Shown here: piece after piece, positions 8,488-15,761 of the stretch
Layout of the letters: each line of letters opens with the position of its first letter
Numbering within the stretch: the stretch's first letter is position 1
From: Bacteroidales bacterium
Lineage (GTDB): Bacteria; Bacteroidota; Bacteroidia; Bacteroidales; Tenuifilaceae
DNA length: 64,000 nt
Direction of reading: 5' to 3'
Assembly (NCBI GenBank): GCA_020636845.1
Contig: JACJXD010000003.1
Coordinates: forward strand, 372,001-436,000
Made by a program: the position numbers and the translations under genes
Notes under the pieces: model-generated
What the model saw: only the letters and a program-made list of their open reading frames with translations
Databases searched by the model: none
Told to the model about the DNA's origin: nothing

Positions 8488-9564
8488 ATGAAAAAGTTGG
8501 ATCTTTATATAATAAAAAAGTTTATTGGTACTTATTTCTATGCAATTTTACTTATTGTTGGAATTGCTGTTATTTTCGACCTTTCCGAGAAATTAGATGA
8601 TTTTATGGAGAAGGGAGCCCCCCTCTACGATATCATCTTTAAGTACTACCTCAACTTTATCCCCTATTTTGCAAATTTATTCAGTTCCCTATTTGTGTTC
8701 ATTTCGGTAATTTTCTTCACCTCTAAAATGGCATATAATACCGAAATTATTGCCATACTAAGTAGTGGAGTAAGTTTCAAACGAATGCTTTTCCCCTATT
8801 TTATATCGGCCACAATAATTGCAATTTTTTCGTTCGCACTCAGTAGTTTTATTATACCTCCGGCAAATGCGGTACGCCTCGATTTTGAAAATAAGTACGT
8901 TAAAAAACCTTACGTTTTTTCGGAACGTAACATCCACCGGCAAGTTCGACCGGGTATGTTTATTTACATGCGTTCCTTTAACAGCTATAATAATATTGCT
9001 TATAACCTTTCCATCGAAAAATTTGAGAATGGAGAGTTAAAATCAAAATTAATATCCGATTATGCCCAGTGGGATTCTCTAAAACAAAAATGGGCAATTA
9101 AAAATTACTACATACGCACCTACCTCGACAGGGGTGAAAAAATAACCCGTGGACAAGAAACCGACAGCACGCTTTACATTAAACCTGCTGATTTTAAACG
9201 TAGGCTCAACGATGTCGTGGCTATGAACTTATTCGAACTAAACAGGTATATTGCAGAACAACGATTACAAGGTGCCGATAATATCGAAAGTTTACTTATA
9301 GAAAAGTATAGCCGAATTGCATATCCATTTTCGGTTTTCATTCTTACTCTAATTGGAGTATCGCTATCATCACGAAAAGTTAGAGGTGGCATCGGTTTAC
9401 ATATAGGACTAGGACTAGCATTAAGTTTCTCGTATATTCTGTTTATGCGATTTTCCACCATGTTTTCGGTTGGTGGCCAAATGAGCCCCTTGCTGGCTGT
9501 ATGGATTCCTAACATTATTTATGCAGGAATAGCCATAGGATTATACCGTTTGGCTCCAAAATAA
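8488..9564 (+). CDS. LptF/LptG-family permease
   Basis: Inner-membrane subunit of the lipopolysaccharide export ABC system (YjgP/YjgQ family), 358 residues. The family layout is visible: three N-terminal helices (about 10-35, 55-80, 100-125) starting with LDLYIIKKFIGTYFYAILLI, a periplasmic beta-jellyroll of about 140 residues, and three C-terminal helices from about 270. RKVRGGIGLHIGLGLALSFSYILF is typical of the LptF/LptG C-terminus. Only one such gene is here, so whether it acts as LptF or LptG cannot be decided. It lies 18 bases after tgt. Confidence 0.92.
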   Translation: MKKLDLYIIKKFIGTYFYAILLIVGIAVIFDLSEKLDDFMEKGAPLYDIIFKYYLNFIPYFANLFSSLFVFISVIFFTSKMAYNTEIIAILSSGVSFKRMLFPYFISATIIAIFSFALSSFIIPPANAVRLDFENKYVKKPYVFSERNIHRQVRPGMFIYMRSFNSYNNIAYNLSIEKFENGELKSKLISDYAQWDSLKQKWAIKNYYIRTYLDRGEKITRGQETDSTLYIKPADFKRRLNDVVAMNLFELNRYIAEQRLQGADNIESLLIEKYSRIAYPFSVFILTLIGVSLSSRKVRGGIGLHIGLGLALSFSYILFMRFSTMFSVGGQMSPLLAVWIPNIIYAGIAIGLYRLAPK

Positions 9565-9668
9565 AATGCAAAACGAGCGTTTTAACACAACGCAAAACCA
9601 ATCAGCACGTTAGTTCTGCAGCCGTCAAAAATTAGGTGTTTCGTTTTATTATTTTGCTATTATTTCGT

Positions 9669-9735
9669 AATGTTGTACTCGAAATGTTAGCAAAATAACA
9701 TTTTGGTGGCAACTAGTATTAACTAACACAACATT
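9669..9735 (+). promoter_or_regulatory. Nested inverted repeats in the mmdA leader
   Basis: Outer arms AATGTTGT (9669-9676) and ACAACATT (9728-9735) enclose inner arms AAATGTTA (9682-9689) and TAACATTT (9696-9703). All four arms share the core AATGTT or its complement. The last arm ends two bases before the mmdA ATG. It could be an operator array or a leader RNA structure. The matches are read directly; the function is inference. Confidence 0.45.
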
Positions 9736-9737
9736 CT

Positions 9738-11282
9738 ATGCCTTTTAACAACAAGATTGAAGAACTTAAAAAACGTAAAGAGGAAGTTCTTCAGGGCGGT
9801 GGCGAAAAAGCCGTGGCAAAACAAGTCGCCATGGGTAAGCTAACAGCCCGCGAGCGAATTATTGCATTGCTCGATGAGGACTCGTTCGACGAGTACGATA
9901 TGTTTGTGGAGCACGATGCCCGCGATTTTGGGATGGATGGCAAAGTGCTTCATGGCGATGGCGTTATAATCGGAACAGGAACAATTTATGGTGCTCCTGT
10001 CGCTATTTTTGCACAGGATTTTACGGTTGCCGGAGGCTCACTTGGCTCTATGCACGCCCGTAAGATTACAAAAATTATGGATTATGCACTACGTATGCGT
10101 ATTCCCCTTATCGGGATAAACGACTCGGGAGGTGCGCGTATTCAGGAAGGCGTTAACTCACTTGCCGGATATGGCGAAATTTTTTGGCGCAACACGCTAT
10201 CGAGTGGGATTATCCCACAAATCTCGGTAATTCTTGGTCCTTGTGCCGGTGGTGCAGTTTACTCTCCTGCCCTTACCGATTTTGTTTTCGTTGTGGACAA
10301 CATCTCCAAGATGTTTATTACCGGACCCGAAGTTATCAAATCCGTTTTAGGTGAAGAAATTTCGCAGGAAGATTTGGGTGGTGCTAGGGTACATGCTCAA
10401 ATCACCGGAAATGCTCATTTCTACTCCGAAAGCGAATACGAGTGCTTCGAACAGGTAAAAAAACTTATTACCTACATTCCTTGGAATAATACGCGCAAAG
10501 CACGTAAATTCGAACCCAAGGAACCTAAAAGTTCATTTAACATTGAAGATGTTGTTCCCGTAGATCCTAAAGAACCTTATGACATTCGCGATGTTATCAA
10601 GTCTATTGCCGACGATTCCGATTTCTTCGAAATTCAGGAAAATTGGGCAGCAAACATTGTTATTGGATTCGGCCGCTTAAATGGAGAAACCATAGGCTTT
10701 GTAGCCAACCAGCCATTGGTGATGGCCGGTGTACTCGATGTTGACAGTTCCGACAAAGCTGCTCGCTTTATTCGTTACTGCGACGCTTTTGACATTCCTC
10801 TTTGTACACTAGTCGATCTTCCCGGATATTTACCGGGTGTTGATCAGGAACATGCCGGAGTAATACGCCACGGCGCCAAATTGCTTTATGCGTACAGCGA
10901 AGCTACTGTCCCTAAAATGACAGTAATTCTGCGTAAGGCATACGGAGGAGGTTACATTGCCATGAGTTCACGTCACCTTCGTGCCGACTTTGTTTACGCT
11001 TGGCCAAGTGCCGAAATCGCCGTTATGGGCCCCGAAGGTGCTGCCAATATTATTTTCCGTAAGGAAATATCGGAAGCTTCCGATCCCGAAGATGTTCGCA
11101 AACAAAAGGTAGAAGAATACAAGGATAAATTTGCCAATCCATACGTTGCAGCCGCTAAAGGTTACGTTGACATGGTTATTGAGCCATCCGAAACCCGAAA
11201 GTTACTACTTCACGCATTGGAAGTTTCGAGCACTAAAGTATCCGATCGTCCACATAAAAAACACGGAATTCCTCCATTTTAA
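9738..11282 (+). CDS. mmdA: Acyl-CoA carboxyltransferase (methylmalonyl-CoA decarboxylase alpha / PccB type)
   Basis: 514 residues, the full length of the MmdA/PccB family. It moves carboxyl between biotin and propionyl- or methylmalonyl-CoA. The double crotonase-fold carboxyltransferase is intact: GGSLGSMHARKI, INDSGGARIQEGV, GPCAGGAVYSPAL and, in the second half, VDLPGYLPGVDQEHAGVIRHGAKLL with AYGGGYIAMSS. A biotin carrier gene follows after 40 bases. Neither a biotin carboxylase (as in propionyl-CoA carboxylase) nor the membrane beta subunit (as in the Na+-pumping decarboxylase) is nearby, so the complex cannot be named with certainty. In fermenting Bacteroidota this step releases propionyl-CoA from methylmalonyl-CoA. 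Confidence 0.9.
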   Translation: MPFNNKIEELKKRKEEVLQGGGEKAVAKQVAMGKLTARERIIALLDEDSFDEYDMFVEHDARDFGMDGKVLHGDGVIIGTGTIYGAPVAIFAQDFTVAGGSLGSMHARKITKIMDYALRMRIPLIGINDSGGARIQEGVNSLAGYGEIFWRNTLSSGIIPQISVILGPCAGGAVYSPALTDFVFVVDNISKMFITGPEVIKSVLGEEISQEDLGGARVHAQITGNAHFYSESEYECFEQVKKLITYIPWNNTRKARKFEPKEPKSSFNIEDVVPVDPKEPYDIRDVIKSIADDSDFFEIQENWAANIVIGFGRLNGETIGFVANQPLVMAGVLDVDSSDKAARFIRYCDAFDIPLCTLVDLPGYLPGVDQEHAGVIRHGAKLLYAYSEATVPKMTVILRKAYGGGYIAMSSRHLRADFVYAWPSAEIAVMGPEGAANIIFRKEISEASDPEDVRKQKVEEYKDKFANPYVAAAKGYVDMVIEPSETRKLLLHALEVSSTKVSDRPHKKHGIPPF

Positions 11283-11322
11283 CAGGAAATTCTAGTTTAT
11301 TCGTAATTCAAACATTTTTAAT

Positions 11323-11553
11323 ATGACAAGTAAACTCAATAATAAGCAAATTACTGCCTTTATTCCCGGTACCATTGTTGAAGTTAGAACAAAAGTCGGC
11401 GATACTGTAAAAGCCGGCGATATTCTTGCTATTCTTGATGCAATGAAAATGAACAACAGACTTACTGCTCCTGTTAACGGTGTAGTAAAGGAAGTAAATG
11501 TTAAACCTGGCGACAGAGTATGCAAAGGTTTTGTTATAATCTCTATTGAATAA
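11323..11553 (+). CDS. Minimal biotin carboxyl carrier protein
   Basis: 76 residues, almost nothing but the biotinyl domain. The biotin lysine K42 is in the standard AMKM motif, flanked by the two symmetrical half-barrels (GTIVEVRTKVGDTVKAGD and GVVKEVNVKPGDRV). The usual N-terminal Ala/Pro-rich linker of gamma/BCCP subunits (total often 120-160 residues) is missing. It follows mmdA by 40 bases and is closed by a strong terminator, so it is the last gene of the unit and very likely the carrier for that carboxyltransferase. Confidence 0.92.
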   Translation: MTSKLNNKQITAFIPGTIVEVRTKVGDTVKAGDILAILDAMKMNNRLTAPVNGVVKEVNVKPGDRVCKGFVIISIE

Positions 11554-11572
11554 AAAAAGTTACAGATAAAAC

Positions 11573-11597
11573 AAAAAGGGGCATGTAGCCCCTTTTT
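11573..11597. terminator. Bidirectional terminator between biotin carrier and ispE
   Basis: Ten-base-pair perfect stem AAAAAGGGGC (11573-11582) with GCCCCTTTTT (11588-11597) and a five-base loop. The A and T runs make it work for both convergent genes. Confidence 0.92.
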
Positions 11598-11619
11598 ATT
11601 TTTTACCTACTTTCCAGAG

Positions 11620-12444
11620 TTATTGCAACTCCTCCACATGCAAATACATATTTTTAAACTCATTTTTAATATCAGGTTTGGACGCAAATAAGCCATAAAC
11701 CGTAGAACCACTCCCCGACATTGACGCATAAATAGCACCTAAGTCATACAACTGTTGCTTTACAACTTCGATTTCCGGATAATCAGTAAAAACTGTTTTT
11801 TCGAAATCGTTTCGAACACTTCCACGCCACCCGGTAATTTGCTGTGCAATCCTTTCCCGCAATGTTGGAATCCACGGTTCCGGATTAGTTTTAGCATAAG
11901 CACTACCCGTACTTACATGAATACCGGGATTCACCAATAATAACCAATAGCCTGCAAGCGCTAACGTTACAACTTCCAATTTTTCGCCCCTTCCGCAAGC
12001 TAACATTGGCGTATTGTATAGAAAGAATGGACAATCGCTTCCCAACTTCAATGCTAACTCATGAAGTTGAACATCACCTATTTTATTACCCAACAGTTGA
12101 TTTAACCCTTTAATGGCAAAGGCTCCATCGGCAGATCCTCCGCCCAACCCTGCTCCAATAGGAATTTGCTTATGAAGGTGCATTCTTACAGCTGGAATGC
12201 TTTCTGCTTCCATCATCAAATTATATGCTTTTACACATAAATTATGCTCATTAGAACAACCGGTACTGTTTCCCGATTGCGAAAACTCTATCCTATTCTG
12301 TTCTCCTTCAACTTCAACAATTTCAAGAATATCATATAATCCTTTAATCGGATAAAAAAGAGTTTCTATATCATGGTAACCATCAACTCGTTTATTAATA
12401 ATGTTTAGGCCAATGTTAACCTTGGCATTGGGGTATAAAATCAT
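11620..12444 (-). CDS. ispE: 4-diphosphocytidyl-2-C-methyl-D-erythritol kinase
   Basis: GHMP kinase of the non-mevalonate isoprenoid pathway; phosphorylates the 2-hydroxyl of CDP-methylerythritol. 274 residues. PNAKVNIGLNI at the N-terminus carries the catalytic lysine, GAGLGGGSADGA at residues 97-108 is the ATP-binding glycine loop, and SMSGSGSTVYGLF is the third GHMP motif. The frame is open to 12474, but that start lies upstream of the TACTTTTG promoter element at 12463-12470; the Met at 12444 also matches the family N-terminus. Convergent with the biotin carrier gene. Confidence 0.93.
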   Translation of the reverse strand: MILYPNAKVNIGLNIINKRVDGYHDIETLFYPIKGLYDILEIVEVEGEQNRIEFSQSGNSTGCSNEHNLCVKAYNLMMEAESIPAVRMHLHKQIPIGAGLGGGSADGAFAIKGLNQLLGNKIGDVQLHELALKLGSDCPFFLYNTPMLACGRGEKLEVVTLALAGYWLLLVNPGIHVSTGSAYAKTNPEPWIPTLRERIAQQITGWRGSVRNDFEKTVFTDYPEIEVVKQQLYDLGAIYASMSGSGSTVYGLFASKPDIKNEFKNMYLHVEELQ

Positions 12445-12462
12445 TTTACCGTGTTTTTTTTG

Positions 12463-12470
12463 CAAAAGTA
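12463..12470 (-). promoter_or_regulatory. -7 element of ispE
   Basis: TACTTTTG on the minus strand, 18 bases before the ispE ATG at 12444. It rules out the longer start at 12474. Confidence 0.6.
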
Positions 12471-12548
12471 GCAATTGAATTTAAATGTATTTAAAACTAC
12501 CACCCAAGTTAAATAGTTTAAACGAACAACTATCATCAAATAAATGGT

Positions 12549-12556
12549 TATTTTTG
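12549..12556 (+). promoter_or_regulatory. -7 element of the outer-membrane barrel gene
   Basis: TATTTTTG, 53 bases before the start at 12610, in the divergent gap with ispE. Confidence 0.5.
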
Positions 12557-12609
12557 TAGTATTTATTACCTGATAAAGATTTTAGGTAACAATTTTAAAC
12601 CGGGAAATC

Positions 12610-13278
12610 ATGAAAAGGTTACTATTTGTAATATCCACGTTAATTTTTAGTTTATCGAACGTAGGAGAGTTAAAAGCACAAAAATATAGTTTTGGCGTAT
12701 TTGTCGATCCTCAACTGTCGTGGTTTAATTCTGACACCAAACGATTTGACCCCAACGGCCCCGTCACCGGATTCAACATCGGCTTTAGTGGCGAAAAGTT
12801 TTTTGCCAGTCGTTACTCATTGGCATCGGGAATTTCGATAAATAACCTAGGAGGAAAAATTAGGGTATTGCAAGATGGATTAACCCTTAAAACCCGTGAT
12901 GGCGATTATGCCATTGATTCCAACAGCACCGTAACCTACAAGGCTCAATACTTTAGTATTCCGCTAGGATTTAAATTTAGAACTAACCAAATAGGCTACT
13001 CAACATTTTTTGCACAGGTAGGTTTGCAAGGAAACATAAGGCTTAAAAGTTACGCGTGGTATAATCCTGCCGATGTAAGTAAGGAAACTTGCACCCAACC
13101 ATTTATGTGGGGTTTTGCCTCGTACTTTCTGGGAATTGGAATGGAATACTCTTTGGGAGGCGAAAGCGCCGTTCAAGTTGGACTTTCCTACACCGATGGA
13201 CTTACCAAAATGCTAGATTTACCCAATGCAGTTATAACCTCACAAAGTCTAACATTACGTGTAGGCATTACATTTTAA
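12610..13278 (+). CDS. Outer-membrane beta-barrel protein (PorT-like family)
   Basis: 222 residues with a signal peptide of about 23 residues (MKRLLFVISTLIFSLSNVGELKAQ) and alternating strands typical of an eight-stranded barrel: FGVFVDPQLSW, GFNIGFSG, YFSIPLGFKFRT, FFAQVGLQGNI, GIGMEYSLGG, VGLSYTDG. It ends in LTLRVGITF, an aromatic C-terminus as expected for outer-membrane insertion. The family includes PorT of the type IX apparatus, but similarity is only at the level of fold, so a specific role is not assigned. nadE follows 35 bases later. Confidence 0.8.
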   Translation: MKRLLFVISTLIFSLSNVGELKAQKYSFGVFVDPQLSWFNSDTKRFDPNGPVTGFNIGFSGEKFFASRYSLASGISINNLGGKIRVLQDGLTLKTRDGDYAIDSNSTVTYKAQYFSIPLGFKFRTNQIGYSTFFAQVGLQGNIRLKSYAWYNPADVSKETCTQPFMWGFASYFLGIGMEYSLGGESAVQVGLSYTDGLTKMLDLPNAVITSQSLTLRVGITF

Positions 13279-13313
13279 TAAGCAAGCATTAATTTTAAAA
13301 TAAACTATATAGC

Positions 13314-14972
13314 ATGAAAGTTGCCCTTGCTCAGTTGAATTACACAATTAATGATTTTGAACTAAACACAGGAAAAATTATCGATACGATAAATAGGGCA
13401 AAACGGGGAAATGCCGAATTGGTTATTTTTTCCGAACTTTCTGTTTGTGGTTATCCTCCACGCGATTTACTGGAACGCGAAGATTTTTTTACCAAATGCA
13501 GCGATGCTATAAATTCCATCGCAAAAAATTGTCATGGAATAACAGCTATTGTAGGCGCACCCAGCATAAACCCCAACCCTAAAGGCAAAATGCTCTTTAA
13601 CTCCGCATTTGTTCTTTGTAACGGGAATATTTGCAGCATTCACGAAAAGTCGTTGCTCCCCGATTACGACGTGTTTGACGAATACCGATATTTTGAACCA
13701 AATACCGATAATTATACACTAACAAATATCAACGGTAAAAAAATTGCCATAACTATATGCGAAGATATTTGGGACGATCAACCCAAAACTACTCCTTTTG
13801 GCAGAGGCAGGTTGTACAAGAACTCGCCAATGGAGCAATTGGCAAAGTTATCGCCGTCATTTGTAATAAACATTTCGGCTTCGCCTTTCAGTTTTAACGT
13901 TGAAGAGCGAAGGTTGCAAGTATTTAAAAGTAATGTAGCACGCTTTGGGCTCCCCGTTATATATGTTAATCAGGTTGGAGGCAATACCGAACTTCTGTTC
14001 GACGGAGGTTCAATGGTTTTAAACGCCAAAGGTGAAGTTCTCCATAACTTGAAAAGTTTCGAAGAAGATTTTAAAATAATTGATACCGAAGAATTTACAA
14101 GTTCAGGACAGCATAGTAACGATAATTCCGAAGAAAAAAGAATAGCCCGTATTCACGATGCTCTTGTAATGGGAATAAAGGATTACTTTGGGAAAATGGG
14201 ATTCAAAAGGGCAACATTGGGACTTTCGGGAGGAATCGACTCTGCTGTAGTTTTAGCTTTGGCCGTGGAGGCACTTGGAAACGATGCCGTAAGGGTTTTA
14301 CTATTACCATCGCAGTATTCCTCACAACATTCCATTGACGATGCAGTGGCTCTCGCTAAAAAGTTAAGTGTTCAGTACGATACCGTTCATATCAACCAAA
14401 TTTTCGATACATACAAAGAGCAACTCAAACCTGTTTTTCAGAATGTCAAGGAAGATGTCACCGAGGAAAACATACAAGCAAGAATCAGAGGAACCCTTCT
14501 CATGGCATTATCCAATAAATTTGGGCATTTGTTGCTAAATACCACCAACAAAAGCGAAGCCGCGGTTGGTTACGGAACGCTCTACGGCGATATGAACGGA
14601 GCTATTGCCGTTTTAGGCGATGTTTATAAAACCGATGTTTACAGGTTAGCCCGTTATATTAACAAAGACGAAGAAATAATCCCGGAAAATACCATTATTA
14701 AACCTCCGTCAGCAGAGTTGAGACCAGACCAAAAGGATAGCGACTCGCTTCCCCCCTACGAAGTTTTGGATCAAATTCTTTTCCTTTACATTGAACAGAA
14801 TTTAAGTTCAGACAGAATTATTTCGAAGGGATTTAACAAAAACACTGTTGACAAGGTAATTCGATTGGTAAATATAAACGAATACAAACGCTTTCAGGCC
14901 CCTCCTATTCTTAGAATTTCTTCAAAAGCCTTTGGCTACGGGCGACGAATTCCCTTAGTTGCTAAATGGTAA
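13314..14972 (+). CDS. nadE: Glutamine-dependent NAD+ synthetase
   Basis: Last step of NAD biosynthesis: amidates nicotinate adenine dinucleotide using glutamine. 552 residues, two domains. The N-terminal nitrilase-type glutaminase has the E-K-C triad at E41 (FSELSVCGYPP), K112 (HEKSLLP) and C149 (ICEDIWDD). The C-terminal synthetase has the PP-loop SGGIDS at 305-310 and later NKSEAAVGYGTLYGDM and the C-terminal NEYKRFQAPP motif. All key residues are present. It may share a transcript with the barrel gene upstream. Confidence 0.97.
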   Translation: MKVALAQLNYTINDFELNTGKIIDTINRAKRGNAELVIFSELSVCGYPPRDLLEREDFFTKCSDAINSIAKNCHGITAIVGAPSINPNPKGKMLFNSAFVLCNGNICSIHEKSLLPDYDVFDEYRYFEPNTDNYTLTNINGKKIAITICEDIWDDQPKTTPFGRGRLYKNSPMEQLAKLSPSFVINISASPFSFNVEERRLQVFKSNVARFGLPVIYVNQVGGNTELLFDGGSMVLNAKGEVLHNLKSFEEDFKIIDTEEFTSSGQHSNDNSEEKRIARIHDALVMGIKDYFGKMGFKRATLGLSGGIDSAVVLALAVEALGNDAVRVLLLPSQYSSQHSIDDAVALAKKLSVQYDTVHINQIFDTYKEQLKPVFQNVKEDVTEENIQARIRGTLLMALSNKFGHLLLNTTNKSEAAVGYGTLYGDMNGAIAVLGDVYKTDVYRLARYINKDEEIIPENTIIKPPSAELRPDQKDSDSLPPYEVLDQILFLYIEQNLSSDRIISKGFNKNTVDKVIRLVNINEYKRFQAPPILRISSKAFGYGRRIPLVAKW

Positions 14973-15023
14973 CCGAATGTTTCAATTTTTAGCTAAAAAT
15001 ATGCTTTATAGCACAAAATAGCC

Positions 15024-15031
15024 TATTTTTG
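15024..15031 (+). promoter_or_regulatory. -7 element of the Crp/Fnr gene
   Basis: TATTTTTG, ending 25 bases before the ATG at 15057. Confidence 0.55.
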
Positions 15032-15056
15032 AATCAAAAGAAAATATTTTACAATC

Positions 15057-15758
15057 ATGGCAAAACAACATATCGACCAAGACTCAGTTTTTGAAGGCGT
15101 TTGCAACCTTTTTCCCAACTTATCCGACGAAGAAAAAGCGAAAATGAGAGCCAGCTTCAGTTGCATGTTTGTTCGAAAAGGTGAAATTATTTATAAAGCA
15201 GGCGATACGCCCAACGGGCTAATTTGCCTTTCGAAAGGAAAGGCTAAACTATTTAAGGAGGGTGTTGGAGGTCGCGATCAAATTGTACGAATGGCTAAAC
15301 CTGTTGGTTTTATTGGCTACCGGGCACTTTTCGCCCAAGAAACATACTCCGCAACGGCACAGGCATTAGAAGATTCTGTTATTTGTATAATCGACAAGGA
15401 TGCTCTAATAGATATTTTAAGGAACAACGCCGAACTTAGCTTACATATTCTAAAATCGGTTGCTACCGAGTTAGGATTTTCAACTAATCGTACTGTAACT
15501 CTAACCCAAAAACATATCCGCGGACGATTGGCCGAATCGCTCATATTCCTTCGCGATACATACGGTTACGAGGACGATAGCCAAACGTTAAAAGTTTACC
15601 TTTCGCGCGAAGATTTGGCAAACCTTTCAAATATGACCACATCGAACGCAATACGCACCCTTTCTGTTTTTGCCGATGAGGGTGTAATAGAACTTGACGG
15701 CCGACGTATTAAAATTCTGGATAATACAAGACTAGAACGGATTAGCGATTTAGGCTAA
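15057..15758 (+). CDS. Crp/Fnr-family transcriptional regulator
   Basis: 233 residues. A cyclic-nucleotide-binding-type beta-roll covers about 20-115 (VRKGEIIYKAGDTPNGLICLSKG), followed by a long dimer helix and a winged helix-turn-helix at about 155-225, with LSREDLANLSNMTTSNAIRTLS as the recognition region. The glycine/arginine signature of true cAMP-binding Crp is not seen, and there is no Fnr-like N-terminal four-cysteine cluster, so the effector is unknown. It has its own promoter element and ends three bases from the convergent murF-alr gene. Confidence 0.9.
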   Translation: MAKQHIDQDSVFEGVCNLFPNLSDEEKAKMRASFSCMFVRKGEIIYKAGDTPNGLICLSKGKAKLFKEGVGGRDQIVRMAKPVGFIGYRALFAQETYSATAQALEDSVICIIDKDALIDILRNNAELSLHILKSVATELGFSTNRTVTLTQKHIRGRLAESLIFLRDTYGYEDDSQTLKVYLSREDLANLSNMTTSNAIRTLSVFADEGVIELDGRRIKILDNTRLERISDLG

Positions 15759-15761
15759 CCA

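Noticed and set aside
9574..9587. AAAACG/CGTTTT inverted repeat after the LptF/LptG-like gene
   Set aside because: Only two bases for the loop, so it cannot form a proper terminator hairpin.
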